Source: Pohlia nutans (Eukaryota > Streptophyta > Bryopsida > Bryales > Mniaceae). Taken from it: a stretch of DNA of 64,000 nucleotides. Shown in pieces: positions 41,436 to 53,298 of this stretch (position 1 is its first letter; each line of letters opens with the position of its first letter). The stretch is taken from the NCBI GenBank assembly GCA_022496805.1, contig CM040100.1, positions 26,565,009 through 26,629,008 on the forward strand, written 5' to 3'. The notes beneath the pieces were generated by a model that was given only the letters and a program-made list of their open reading frames with translations, made no database searches and was not told the origin of the DNA. The position numbers were made by a program, and so were the translations under genes.

Positions 41436-44400
41436 ATGGCTACATTTGAGGGTGAAGGTGCTAAGGTTGTAGACAAGTTCGATGGCGTCAACTTCCACTT
41501 GTGGAAATTCAAGATGGAAATGGTCATGGCCGAAAAAGAATTGTGGGAGATAGTTGAGGGTAGTGAGGAACCGCCTTCGTCCGACGCCGAGGCTAGGGTA
41601 CGAACTGCGTACACTCGGCGAGAGAAAAAGGCCTTTGCCATTTTGGCTCTTAATCTTTCTGATTCCCAGCTTTCTCATATTCGGTCGTGCAAGACTCCCG
41701 CCGAGGCATGGGCCAAGCTTTGCAATATTCATGAGGCAAAGAGCTTGGTCAATATCTTGTTTTTGAGGCGCAAGTTTTTCACCATCAAGATGGAAGAAAA
41801 CGACGACATGTTGGCGCACATCAACAAAGTCAAGGCTCTTGCGGATCAGCTCAACGGCGCAGACGTCAACATTACCGACGGTGATATCGTTATGACGCTC
41901 CTCGAGAGTTTGCCGCCGTCGTACGAGTATCTTATCGTTGCTATGGAGAGTAGGCCCATTAGCGAGCTCACTCTTGATTATGTGACATCACGGTTGTTGC
42001 ATGAACTCTCGCGGCGCAAAGAGAACGAGACTCGTGGCGATAGCGCGGCGCTTATGGCGAAGCAATCCAAGAGCGGTGCGAGTGGGAGCTCTACCGACAA
42101 GGTATGCTACTATTGCGGTAAGAAGGGCCACTTGGCAAAATTTTGCTACAAACGCAAGAGAGAGGAAAGTGCCAACAATACAAAGGTCAACGATGCAGGT
42201 GATGAGTACGCATTTATGACTAGCGTCTCTTCTTGTAGTGATGACGGGGACGAGTATGCAATGATGGCAAGTGACGTGTCATGCAATGGTAGTGTGATCG
42301 ATTGGATTGTCGATTCGGGAGCCTCGAGTCACATGGCGCCCATTAGGACTTGTTTCCAATCATATCACGTCATATCTCCAAAGAATGTCATTTTGGGTGA
42401 TGATACGGTTCTTCAAGCCGTGGGTAAAGGATCCATCGTCGTAGACACCGAGGTGAAGGGTCGTGTGAAGACAATTACCATCCATGATGTCCTCCACGTT
42501 CCCAAGTTGAAGGCAAATCTTTTATCGGTGCGACATTTGGTGATGAAGCATTTGCGAGTGGAATTTAGCGACCAAGGGTGTTTTGTATTGTCTCCAAGTC
42601 GTGAGGAGGTGGCCATTATACACGAAGTCAACGGCTTGTATCAAATCAAGTTTTCCAAGATGCACGCGGCGGAATCCGCAACGTTGGTGCAATCGAGTTC
42701 AAACGAAGACAAGTTGGCGTTGTGGCATCGTCGTCTCGGGCATTTGAATGTCAAGAGTGTGAAAGCACTGCGTGGAATGGTAAGTGGCATGGATCTTGCA
42801 CAATCACACGTCGCACCTAGTTCATTCACATGTGAGGGTTGTATTGAAGGCAAGCAACAACGCTCACCGTTTCCAGTTGATGGGGCAACTCGTGCAACCA
42901 AGGTTCTTGAGATTGTGCATTCCGACGTGTGTGGTCCAATGAAGACCACGTCTATGGGGGGTTGCAAGTATTTTGTTACGTTCATTGATGATTTTTCGAG
43001 GAAGATATGGTTGTATCCGATCAAAGCAAAGAGCGAGTGTTTTGAGAAGTTCAAAGTGTTCAAGGCGTTGGTTGAGAAGCAATCCGAGCACAAGATCAAG
43101 GTGTTTCGATCGGATAATGGCGGCGAGTTCATGTCCAACCAATTTGGAGAGTTATTGAAGAAAGAAGGCATTGCTAGACAAACCACAACGCCATATACAC
43201 CACAACAAAACGGAGTTGCAGAGCGTGCAAATCGAACAATTGTGGAAATGGCAAGGAGTATGTTGCATGCACAAAATTTGGGTTTGGACCTTTGGGCGGA
43301 AGCGGTGGTGACTGCGGTGTACACACGCAACCGATGCCCGACGAGTGCGGTTCAAAACATGACACCAGAGCAAGCGTGGAGTGGGAGGCCACCCCGCGTG
43401 GAGCACATGCGCACATTTGGATGCATCGCATTTGCAAAGGTACCCGATTCTCAAAGAACCAAACTTGAGGCCAAGGCAACAAAATGTGTGTTTCTTGGAT
43501 ATTGTGAAGGTACCAAGGCGTACAGGCTCATGTCGCTCGAGACCAAGAAGATCATTCGAGCTCGTGATGTGACATTTTGCGAGAATTCCAAGGTTGAAGA
43601 CAATTTGGACGATGGTCCAAGTGGGAGAAGTGGCGATAAACCAGCGATTGTGGACCAATCTTCCAAATCTCCCGTTATTGATATTGTTGATGAAGACGAA
43701 GATGACGACGATGGTGGTGATGAGGAACATATTGAGGAGCGACCTTTGAAGACGAAGAATGGCGAGAAAAAGGCACAAGCAACGGCGGTTGAAGACAATG
43801 CATCCTCGAGCGATCGTCGTTATCCAGAGAGAAATCGTAGACCACTTGGCGAGTGGTGGAAGAATCATATTCTCCCTCAAGGTGAGGAGGAGCATGCAAA
43901 CGTTGCACTTTTAGATGCTCCATTGACGATTCGTGAAGCGTTGAGTTGTGATGATGCAAACAAGTGGGAGCAAGCCATGCAAGAGGAGTACAAATCGTTG
44001 ATGGACAATGGCACTTGGGAATTGACTCCCCTCCCCAAGAATCGCAACGCTATCGGTTGTAAGTGGGTATTTCGTGCAAAGAGAGATGCAACGGGTGATG
44101 TGGTTCGTTATAAGGCAAGGTTGGTGGCACAGGGCTTTTCACAAATCGAAGGTGTTGATTTTCATGAGACCTTTGCACCGGTGGCGAAATTCACCACTAT
44201 TCGATGCATTTTGGCCATCGGGGCTGCCATGGATTTGGAAATGCATCAAATGGATGTGAAGACGGCGTTCTTGAACGGCGAGTTGGACGAGGACATCTAC
44301 ATGGTACAACCCGAAAAATTTGTGCAACGAGGTAATGAGAACCTTGTTTGCAAGTTGAACAAGTCATTGTATGGGTTGAAGCAATCTCCACGCGCATGGT

Positions 44401-45509
44401 ATCAAAAGATTGACACGTTTCTTGTTCATATCGGGTTCACAAGGAGCATCGCTGATCACAGCTTGTATTTCATGCAAAAGGGGCAACATGTGGTCATCGT
44501 GATCATATATGTGGATGATTTGATCATCCTTGCAAGTGGTATGAGCTCTTTGAAGGCATTGAAGGCAATGCTTGAGAACGAGTACGAGATGAGTGATCTC
44601 GGTGAGTTGCACTTTTGTTTAGGAGTTGAGTTTGTGCGAGATAGAGCAACACGCACCATAACAATGAATCAAAGCAAGTATGTTATGGATGTTCTCAAAC
44701 GCTTTGGCATGGAGGATTGCAAACCGGTTGGCACTCCATTGGATGTGAATTCCAAACTCGTGAAACTCACCGATGAGGAGTATGCATTAGAGGCTCAATC
44801 TATGGTGGATGTGCCATACAAGCAAGCTGTAGGGTCATTGATGTATGCTATGATTGCAACAAGGCCGGACCTTGCGTATCCAATCAGCGTTGTGAGTCAA
44901 CACATGGCAAGACCGGGTTCAAGTCATTGGGTTGCGGTCAAGAGGATCATGCGGTACTTGAAAGGCACAAGTGATGTGAGGTTGTGTCTTGGAGGTGACA
45001 ACATTGTGTTGAGTGGGTATTGTGATGCGGATTATGCGGGTGATACCAATGATCGTAGATCCACCACGGGGTACATGTTCAAAGTTGGATCGGGGACCGT
45101 TTCATGGAATAGCAAGCGCCAACAAACCACGGCCACGTCAACGGTTGAGGCGGAGTACATGGCGACGAGCCACGGTACGAAGGAGGCCATTTGGTTGAGG
45201 CAACTAATGGCGGATGTGAGATGCACTCAAGAGGAGGCTACAACAATCATGTGTGACAACCAAGGGAGTATGTCATTGGCGAAGAATCCAACGCATCACT
45301 CACGTACAAAGCACATTGATGTGCAATATCACTTCATTCGAGAGAAGTTAGAGATGAAGGTGATAGAGTTGAAGTATTGTCCAACGGAGCACATGGTGGC
45401 GGACGTGCTGACAAAGGCTCTTGCGAGAGATCGACATCAAAGACTAGTGGTGGCATTTGGGCTCGAAGGCTTTGGCTATTTGCAAAGTGGGAGTGTTGAA
45501 GTAGGATGA
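41436..45509 (+). CDS. gag-pol: C13 Gag-Pol polyprotein, intact (1357 aa)
   Basis: Uninterrupted polyprotein with the same domain positions as C1 and C5: CCHC knuckle near residue 224, DSGAS near 293, integrase D497/D560/E596, YVDD 1025-1028, RNase H, C-terminal VEVG encoded by the LTR. Start taken at the ATG in GGATATGG (G at -3 and +4). Private changes include LVAQGFSQ (K to Q) and VQPEKFVQ (G to K, two bases) in RT, plus LASGMSS; the VFK variant in integrase is shared with C2. None touches a catalytic residue. Driven by its own 5' LTR, it should supply every element-encoded protein for particle assembly, cDNA synthesis and integration. Confidence 0.95.
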   Translation: MATFEGEGAKVVDKFDGVNFHLWKFKMEMVMAEKELWEIVEGSEEPPSSDAEARVRTAYTRREKKAFAILALNLSDSQLSHIRSCKTPAEAWAKLCNIHEAKSLVNILFLRRKFFTIKMEENDDMLAHINKVKALADQLNGADVNITDGDIVMTLLESLPPSYEYLIVAMESRPISELTLDYVTSRLLHELSRRKENETRGDSAALMAKQSKSGASGSSTDKVCYYCGKKGHLAKFCYKRKREESANNTKVNDAGDEYAFMTSVSSCSDDGDEYAMMASDVSCNGSVIDWIVDSGASSHMAPIRTCFQSYHVISPKNVILGDDTVLQAVGKGSIVVDTEVKGRVKTITIHDVLHVPKLKANLLSVRHLVMKHLRVEFSDQGCFVLSPSREEVAIIHEVNGLYQIKFSKMHAAESATLVQSSSNEDKLALWHRRLGHLNVKSVKALRGMVSGMDLAQSHVAPSSFTCEGCIEGKQQRSPFPVDGATRATKVLEIVHSDVCGPMKTTSMGGCKYFVTFIDDFSRKIWLYPIKAKSECFEKFKVFKALVEKQSEHKIKVFRSDNGGEFMSNQFGELLKKEGIARQTTTPYTPQQNGVAERANRTIVEMARSMLHAQNLGLDLWAEAVVTAVYTRNRCPTSAVQNMTPEQAWSGRPPRVEHMRTFGCIAFAKVPDSQRTKLEAKATKCVFLGYCEGTKAYRLMSLETKKIIRARDVTFCENSKVEDNLDDGPSGRSGDKPAIVDQSSKSPVIDIVDEDEDDDDGGDEEHIEERPLKTKNGEKKAQATAVEDNASSSDRRYPERNRRPLGEWWKNHILPQGEEEHANVALLDAPLTIREALSCDDANKWEQAMQEEYKSLMDNGTWELTPLPKNRNAIGCKWVFRAKRDATGDVVRYKARLVAQGFSQIEGVDFHETFAPVAKFTTIRCILAIGAAMDLEMHQMDVKTAFLNGELDEDIYMVQPEKFVQRGNENLVCKLNKSLYGLKQSPRAWYQKIDTFLVHIGFTRSIADHSLYFMQKGQHVVIVIIYVDDLIILASGMSSLKALKAMLENEYEMSDLGELHFCLGVEFVRDRATRTITMNQSKYVMDVLKRFGMEDCKPVGTPLDVNSKLVKLTDEEYALEAQSMVDVPYKQAVGSLMYAMIATRPDLAYPISVVSQHMARPGSSHWVAVKRIMRYLKGTSDVRLCLGGDNIVLSGYCDADYAGDTNDRRSTTGYMFKVGSGTVSWNSKRQQTTATSTVEAEYMATSHGTKEAIWLRQLMADVRCTQEEATTIMCDNQGSMSLAKNPTHHSRTKHIDVQYHFIREKLEMKVIELKYCPTEHMVADVLTKALARDRHQRLVVAFGLEGFGYLQSGSVEVG

Positions 45510-45811
45510 TTGCGTGGGCTGAAGTTGCTCATAGCCATGCGCATTAGCTAGAGTAGATGATGCGAATGAGCTAGACTTGCAACTAGAGAAGTGGTACTAG
45601 TTAGAAGTAAAGAGAATTGGGTCTCACAAGTGATATGGGCTGATCCTAGTGTACTAGGAGTGGAGTATGGGCTGATGTCCCATATGGATTGCCAAGGGGA
45701 CTCCCTTGGGTGTGCTACTTAAGAGGGGCAGCCCATGAGTAAAGATCATCTCTTTCCTATGCATTCCAAGTGTTTGTGTGAGGCTTTGGCATTCTAATCT
45801 AACCTTCAAAA
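45494..45811 (+). repeat. C13 3' LTR
   Basis: 318 bp, ends CTTCAAAA, preceded by polypurine tract AAAGTGGGAG at 45484-45493 and followed by the duplicated ATAGC. Confidence 0.95.
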
Positions 45812-48480
45812 ATAGCCAAAGCCTTCGAGCCCAAATGCCACCACTAGTCTTTGATGACGATCTCTCGCAAGAGCCTTTGTCAGCACGTCCGCCACCATGT
45901 GCTCCGTTGGACAATACTTCAACTCTATCACCTTCATCTCTAACTTCTCTCGAATGAAGTGATATTGCACATCAATGTGCTTTGTACGTGAGTGATGCGT
46001 TGGATTCTTCGCCAATGTCATACTCCCTTGGTTGTCACACATGATTGTTGTAGCCTCCTCTTGAGTGCATCTCACATCCGCCATTAGTTGCCTCAACCAA
46101 ATGGCCTCCTTCGTACCGTGGCTCGTCGCCATGTACTCCGCCTCAACCGTTGACGTGGCCGTGGTTTGTTGGCGCTTGCTATTCCATGAAACGGCCCCCG
46201 ATCCAACTTTGAACATGTACCCCGTGGTGGATCTACGATCATTGGTATCACCCGCATAATCCGCATCACAATACCCACTCAACACAATGTTGTCACCTCC
46301 AAGACACAACCTCACATCACTTGTGCCTTTCAAGTACCGCATGATCCTCTTGACCGCAACTCAATGACTTGAACCCGGTCTTGCCATGTGTTGACTCACA
46401 ACGCTGATTGGATACGCAAGGTCCGGCCTTGTTGCAATCATGGCATACATCAATGACCCTACAGCTTGCTTGTATGGCACATCCACCATAGATTGAGCTT
46501 CTAATGCATACTCCTCATCGGTGAGTTTCACGAGTTTGGAATTCACATCCAATGGAGTGCCAACCGGTTTGCAATCCTCCATGCCAAAGCGTTTGAGAAC
46601 ATCCATAACATACTTGCTTTGATTCATTGTTATGGTGCGTGTTGCTCTATCTCGCACAAACTCAACTCCTAGACAAAAGTGCAACTCACCCAGATCACTC
46701 ATCTCGTACTCGTTCTCAAGCATTGCCTTCAATGCCTTCAAAGAGCTCATACCAGTTGCAAGGATGATCAAATCATCCACATATATGATCACGATGACCA
46801 CATGTTGCCCCTTTTGCATGAAATACAAGCTGTGATCAGCGATGCTCCTTGTGAACCCGATATGAACAAGAAACGTGTCAATCTTTTGATACCATGCGCG
46901 TGGAGATTGCTTCAACCCATACAATGACTTGTTCAACTTGCAAACAAGGTTCTCATTACCTCGTTGCACAAATCCTTCGGGTTGCACCATGTAGATGTCC
47001 TCGTCCAACTCGCCGTTCAAGAACGCCGTCTTTACATCCATTTGATGCATTTCCAAATCCATGGCAGCCCCGATGGCCAAAATGCATCGAATAGTGGTGA
47101 ATTTCGCCACCGGTGCAAAGGTCTCATGAAAATCAACACCTTCGATTTGTGAAAAGCCCTTTGCCACCAATCTTGCCTTATAACGAACCACATCACCCGT
47201 TGCATCTCTCTTTGCACGAAATACCCACTTACAACCGATAGCGTTGCGATTCTTGGGGAGGGGAGTCAATTCCCAAGTGCCATTGTCCATCAACGATTTG
47301 TACGCCTCTTGCATGGCTTGCTCCCACTTGTTTGCATCATCACAACTCAACGCTTCACGAATCGTCAATGGAGCATCTAAAAGTGCAACGTTTGCATGCT
47401 CCTCCTCACCTTGAGGGAGAATATGATTCTTCCACCACTCGCCAAGTGGTGTACGATTTCTCTCTGGATAACGACGATCGCTCGAGGATGCATTGTCTTC
47501 AACCGCCGTTGCTTGTGCCTTTTTCTCGCCATTCTTCGTCTCCAAAGGTCGCTCCTCAATATGTTCCTCATCACCACCATCTTCGTCATCTTCGTCTTCA
47601 TCAACAATATCAATAACGGGAGATTTGGAAGATTGGTCCACAATCGCTGGTTTATCGCCACTTCTCCCACTTGGACCATCGTCCAAATTGTCTTCAACCT
47701 TGGAATTCTCGCAAAATGTCACATCACGAGCTCGAATGATCTTCTTGGTCTCGAGCGACATGAGCCTGTACGCCTTGGTACCTTCACAATATCCAAGAAA
47801 CACACATTTTGTTGCCTTGGCCTCAAGTTTGGTTCTTTGAGAATCGGGTACCTTTGCAAATGCGATGCATCCAAATGTGCGCATGTGCTCCACGCGGGGT
47901 GGCCTCCCACTCCACGCTTGCTCTGGTGTCATGTTTTGAACCGCACTCGTCGGGCATCGGTTGCGTGTGTACACCGCAGTCACCACCGCTTCCGCCCAAA
48001 GGTCCAAACCCAAATTTTGTGCATGCAACATACTCCATGCCATTTCCACAATTGTTCGATTTGCACGCTCTGCAACTCCGTTTTGTTGTGGTGTATATGG
48101 CGTTGTGGTTTGTCTAGCAATGCCTTCTTTTTTCAATAACTCTCCAAATTGGTTGGACAAGAACTCGTCGCCATTATCCGATCGAAATACCTTGATCTTG
48201 TGCTCGGATTGCTTCTCAACCAACGCCTTGAACTCTTTGAACTTCTCAAAACACTCGCTCTTTGCTTTGATCGGATACAACCATATCTTCCTCGAAAAAT
48301 CATCAATGAACGTCACAAAATACTTGCAACCCCCCATAGACGTGGTCTTCATTGGACCACACACGTCGGAATGCACAATCTCAAGAACCTTGGTTGCACG
48401 AGTTGCCCCATCAACTGGAAACGGTGAGCGTTGTTGCTTGCCTTCAATACAACCCTCACATGTGAATGAACTAGGTGCGA
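45812..48480 (-). pseudogene. pol: C12 Pol, integrase to RNase H, one nonsense mutation
   Basis: C12 pol from the integrase zinc region (cut by C14 at TGCGA, 48476-48480) to RNase H and the piece at C13. One stop, TGG to TGA at 46361-46363 in the GSSHW segment before RNase H, splits the frame. Other changes include SDNGDEF (G to D next to the second integrase catalytic D), VEMAWSM and EAYKSLM; the last is shared with C14. The missing Gag-protease part of C12 is represented in the tandem array. Confidence 0.9.
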
Positions 48481-48798
48481 TATTGAAGGTTAGATTAGAA
48501 TGCCAAAGCCTCACACAAACACTTGGAATGCATAGGAAAGAGATGATCTTTACTCATGGGCTGCCCCTCTTAAGTAGCACACCCAAGGGAGTCCCCTTGG
48601 CAAACCATATGGGACATCAGCCCATACTCCACTCCTAGTACACTAGGATCAGCCCATATCACTTGGGAGACCCAATTCTCATTACTTCTAACTAGTACCA
48701 CTTCTCTAGTTGCAAGTCTAGCTCATTCGCATCATCTACTCTAGCTAATGCGCATGGCTATGAGCAACTTCAGCCCACGCAATCATCCTACTTCAACA
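48481..48798 (-). repeat. C14 3' LTR
   Basis: 318 bp, consensus-like; appears identical to the LTRs at 52981 and 54802. Confidence 0.95.
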
Positions 48799-51700
48799 CT
48801 CCCACTTTGCAAATAGCCAAAGCCTTCGAGCCCAAATGCCACCACTAGTCTTTGATGACGATCTCTCGCAAGAGCCTTTGTCAGCACGTCCGCCACCATG
48901 TGCTCCGTTGGACAATACTTCAACTCTATCACCTTCATCTCTAACTTCTCTCGAATGAAGTGATATTGCACATCAATGTGCTTTGTACGTGAGTGATGCG
49001 TTGGATTCTTCGCCAATGACATACTCCCTTGGTTGTCACACATGATTGTTGTAGCCTCCTCTTGAGTGCATCTCACATCCGCCATTAGTTGCCTCAACCA
49101 AATGGCCTCCTTCGTACCGTGGCTCGTCGCCATGTACTCCGCCTCAACCGTTGACGTGGCCGTGGTTTGTTGGCGCTTGCTATTCCATGAAACGGCCCCC
49201 GATCCAACTTTGAACATGTACCCCGCTGATGGATCTACGATCATTGGTATCACCCGCATAATCCGCATCACAATACCCACTCAACACAATGTTGTCACCT
49301 CCAAGACACAGCCTCACATCACTTGTGCCTTTCAAGTACCGCATTATCCTCTTGACCGCAACCCAATGACTTGAACCCGGTCTTGCCATGTGTTGACTCA
49401 CAACGCTGATTGGATACGCAAGGTCCGGCCTTGTTGCAATCATAGCATACATCAATGACCCTACAGCTTGCTTGTATGGCACATCCACCATAGATTGAGC
49501 CTCTAATGCATACTCCTCATCGGTGAGTTTCACGAGTTTGGAATTCACATCCAATGGAGTGCCAACCGGTTTGCAATCCTCCATGCCAAAGCGTTTGAGA
49601 ACATCCATAACATACTTGCTTTGATTCATTGTTATGGTGCGTGTTGCTCTATCTCGCACAAACTCAACTCCTAAACAAAAGTGCAACTCACCCAGATCAC
49701 TCATCTCGTACTCGTTCTCAAGCATTGCCTTCAATGCCTTCAAAGAGCTCATACAACTTGCAAGGATGATCAAATCATCCACATATATGATCACGATGAC
49801 CACATGTTGCCCCTTTTGCATGAAATACAAGCTGTGATCAGCGATGCTCCTTGTGAACCCGATATGAACAAGAAACGTGTCAATCTTTTGATACCATGCG
49901 CGTGGAGATTGCTTCAACCCATACAATGACTTGTTCAACTTGCAAACAAGGTTCTCATTACCTCGTTGCACAAATCCTTCGGGTTGCACCATGTAGATGT
50001 CCTCCTCCAACTCGCCGTTCAAGAACGCCGTCTTCACATCCATTTGATGCATTTCCAAATCCATGGCAGCCCCGATGGCCAAAATGCATCGAATAGTGGT
50101 GAATTTCGCCACCGGTGCAAAGGTCTCATGAAAATCAACACCTTCGATTTGTGAAAAGCCCTTTGCCACCAATCTTGCCTTATAACGAACCACATCACCC
50201 GTTGCATCTCTCTTTGCACGAAATACCCACTTACAACCGATAGCGTTGCGATTCTTGGGGAGGGGAGTCAATTCCCAAGTGCCATTGTCCATCAACGATT
50301 TGTACGCCTCTTGCATGGCTTGCTCCCACTTGTTTGCATCATCACAACTCAACGCTTCACGAATCGTCAATGGAGCATCTAAAAGTGCAACGTTTGCATG
50401 CTCCTCCTCACTTTGAGGGAGAATATGATTCTTCCACCACTCGCCAAGTGGTGTACGATTTCTCTCTGGATAACGACGATCGCTCGAGGATGCATTGTCT
50501 TCAACCGCCGTTGCTTGTGCCCTTTTCTCGCCATTCTTCGTCTTCAAAGGTCGCTCCTCAATATGTTCCTCATCACCACCATCTTCGTCATCTTCGTCTT
50601 CATCAACAATATCAATAACGGGAGATTTGGAAGATTGGTCCACAATCGCTGGTTTATCGCCACTTCTCCCACTTGGACCATCGTCCAAATTGTCTTCAAC
50701 CTTGGAATTCTCGCAAAATGTCACATCACGAGCTCGAATGATCTTCTTGGTCTCGAGCGACATGAGCCTGTACGCCTTGGTACCTTCACAATATCCAAGA
50801 AACACACATTTTGTTGCCTTGGCCTCAAGTTTGGTTCTTTGAGAATCGGGTACCTTTGCAAATGCGATGCATCCAAATGTGCGCATGTGCTCCACGCGGG
50901 GTGGCCTCCCACTCCACGCTTGCTCTGGTGTCATGTTTTGAACCGCACTCGTCGGGCATCGGTTGCGTGTGTACACCGCAGTCACCACCGCTTCCGCCCA
51001 AAGGTCCAAACCCAAATTTTGTGCATGCAACATACTCCTTGCCATTTCCACAATTGTTCGATTTGCACGCTCTGCAACTCCGTTTTGTTGTGGTGTATAT
51101 GGCGTTGTGGTTTGTCTAGCAATGCCTTCTTTCTTCAATAACTCTCCAAATTGGTTGGACATGAACTCGCCGCCATTATCCGATCGAAACACCTTGATCT
51201 TGTGCTCGGATTGCTTCTCAACCAACGCCTTGAACTCTTTGAACTTCTCAAAACACTCGCTCTTTGCTTTGATCGGATACAACCATATCTTCCTCGAAAA
51301 ATCATCAATGAACGTCACAAAATACTTGCAACCCCCCATAGACGTGGTCTTCATTGGACCACACACGTCGGAATGCACAATCTCAAGAACCTTGGTTGCA
51401 CGAGTTGCCCCATCAACTGGAAACTGTGAGCGTTGTTGCTTGCCTTCAATACAACCCTCACATGTGAATGAACTAGGCGCGACGTGTGATTGTGCAAGAT
51501 CCATGCCACTTACCATTCCACGCAGTGCTTTCACACTCTTGACATTCAAATGCCCGAGACGACGATGCCACAACGCCAACTTGGCTTCGTTTGAACTCGA
51601 TTGCACCAACGTTGCGGATTCCGCCGCGTGCATCTTGGAAAACTTGATTTGGTACAAGCCGTTGACTTCGTGTATAATGGCCACCTCCTCACGACTTGGA

Positions 51701-52857
51701 GACAACACAAAACACCCTTGGTCGCTAAATTCCACTCGCAAATGCTTCATCACCAAATGTCGCACCGATAAAAGATTTGCCTTCAACTTGGGAACGTGGA
51801 GGACATCATGGATGGTAATTGTCTTCACACGACCCTTCACCTCGGTGTCTACGACGATGGATCCTTTACCCACGGCTTGAAGAACCGTATCATCACCCAA
51901 AATGACATTCTTTGGAGATATGACGTGATATGATTGGAAACAAGTCCTAATGGGCGCCATGTGACTCGAGGCTCCCGAATCAACAATCCAATCGATCACA
52001 CTACCATTGCATGACACGTGACTTGCCATCATTGCATACTCGTCCCCGTCATCACACCAAGAAGAGACGCTAGTCATAAATGCGTACTCATCACTTGCAT
52101 CGTTGACCTTTGTATTGTTGGCACTTTCCTCTCTCTTGCGTTTGTAGCAAAATTTTGCCAAGTGGCCCTTCTTACCGCAATAGTAGCATACCTTGTCTGT
52201 AGAGCTCCCACTGGCACCGCTCTTGGATTGCTTCGCCATAAGCGCCGCGCTATCGCCACGAGTCTCGTTCTCTTTGCGCCGCGAGAGTTCATGCAACAAC
52301 CGTGATGTCACATAATCAAGAGTGAGCTCGCTAATGGGCCTACTCTCCATAGCAACGATAAGATACTCGTACGACGGCGGCAAACTCTCGAGGAGCGTCA
52401 TAACGATATCACCGTCGGTAATGTTGACGTCTGCGCCGTTGAGCTGATCCGCAAGAGCCTTGACTTTGTTGATGTGCGCCAACATGTCGTCGTTTTCTTC
52501 CATCTTGATGGTGAAAAACTTGCGCCTCAATAACAAGATATTGACCAAGCTCTTTGCCTCATGAATATTGCAAAGCTTGGCCCATGCCTCGGCGGGAGTC
52601 TTGCACGACCGAATATGAGAAAGCTGGGAATCAGAAAGATTAAGAGCCAAAATCGCAAAGGCCTTTTTCTCTCGCCGAGTGTACGCAGTTCGTACCCTAG
52701 CCTCGGCGTTAGACGAAGGCGGTTCCTCACTACCCTCAACTATCTCCCACAATTCTTTTTCGGCCATGACCATTTCCATCTTGAATTTCCACAAGTGGAA
52801 GTTGACGCCATCGAACTTGTCTACAACCTTAGCACCTTCACCCTCAAATGTAGCCAT
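48783..52857 (-). pseudogene. gag-pol: C14 Gag-Pol, one frameshift in RNase H
   Basis: Open from the ATG at 52857 through Gag, CCHC knuckle, protease, integrase and RT (YVDD) into RNase H, then a one-base gain at about 49225-49232 (plus-strand CCCCGCTGATGG instead of CCCCGTGGTGG) shifts the frame after DTNDRRS; the final RNase H part continues in another frame to 48783. Thus all activities except complete RNase H are encoded. Variants LLLRRKF, SSNAEAR, SSWCDD and SHVSC are shared with array units. With the primer site missing, this copy cannot start its own cDNA. Confidence 0.9.
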
Positions 52858-52980
52858 ATCCTTGATTGAAGGACGTACGCTCACAAAATTCAGCCCCTAG
52901 AAAGCTAAGAAAAATTGTTTTTATGATTTTTTGACAATTTTGTGATTTGTGAAGCAAATTGCACACGTATGTGCTTCTAA

Positions 52981-53298
52981 TATTGAAGGTTAGATTAGAA
53001 TGCCAAAGCCTCACACAAACACTTGGAATGCATAGGAAAGAGATGATCTTTACTCATGGGCTGCCCCTCTTAAGTAGCACACCCAAGGGAGTCCCCTTGG
53101 CAAACCATATGGGACATCAGCCCATACTCCACTCCTAGTACACTAGGATCAGCCCATATCACTTGGGAGACCCAATTCTCATTACTTCTAACTAGTACCA
53201 CTTCTCTAGTTGCAAGTCTAGCTCATTCGCATCATCTACTCTAGCTAATGCGCATGGCTATGAGCAACTTCAGCCCACGCAATCATCCTACTTCAACA
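52981..53298 (-). repeat. LTR between array units 1 and 2 (serves as C14 5' LTR)
   Basis: 318 bp, appears identical to the C14 3' LTR. Not preceded by a primer site on its internal side. Confidence 0.93.

Larger units (their letters stand above)
40144..45811 (+). mobile_element. C13, complete Copia-family LTR retrotransposon
   Basis: Full-length 5668-bp plus-strand element inserted in the pol 3' end of C12, with perfect target duplication ATAGC (40139-40143 and 45812-45816). The two LTRs differ at one base that I can see (CTCCCAAG against CTCACAAG). Both end CTTCAAAA, not CTTCAATA, and share CATATGGATTGCC and GTAAAGAG, so they are a true pair. Primer site, leader, open gag-pol and polypurine tract are all present. 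With C1 it is the best candidate for an autonomous, recently active copy. Confidence 0.95.
39807..48480 (-). mobile_element. C12, Copia-family element split by C13, C14 and C15
   Basis: Minus-strand copy in pieces: 3' LTR 39807-40124, a 19-bp piece 40125-40143, pol from 45812 to 48480, then gag and part of the leader in the tandem array (53299-54801 and 55120-56622). C13 is inserted at ATAGC and C14 at TGCGA, both with perfect 5-bp duplications. The leader is cut at CTTCTAA by C15. Its 5' LTR is outside the window. Confidence 0.88.
48481..53298 (-). mobile_element. C14, Copia-family element inserted in C12, leader deleted
   Basis: Minus-strand copy between perfect TGCGA duplications (48476-48480 and 53299-53303). 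The 3' LTR 48481-48798 and the LTR at 52981-53298 appear identical. The leader is cut after CTTCTAA and joined straight to the LTR, so the primer site and about 850 nt of leader are gone. The same junction recurs at 54801/54802 and 56622/56623, so it arose by unequal exchange with the neighbouring array. Confidence 0.88.
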
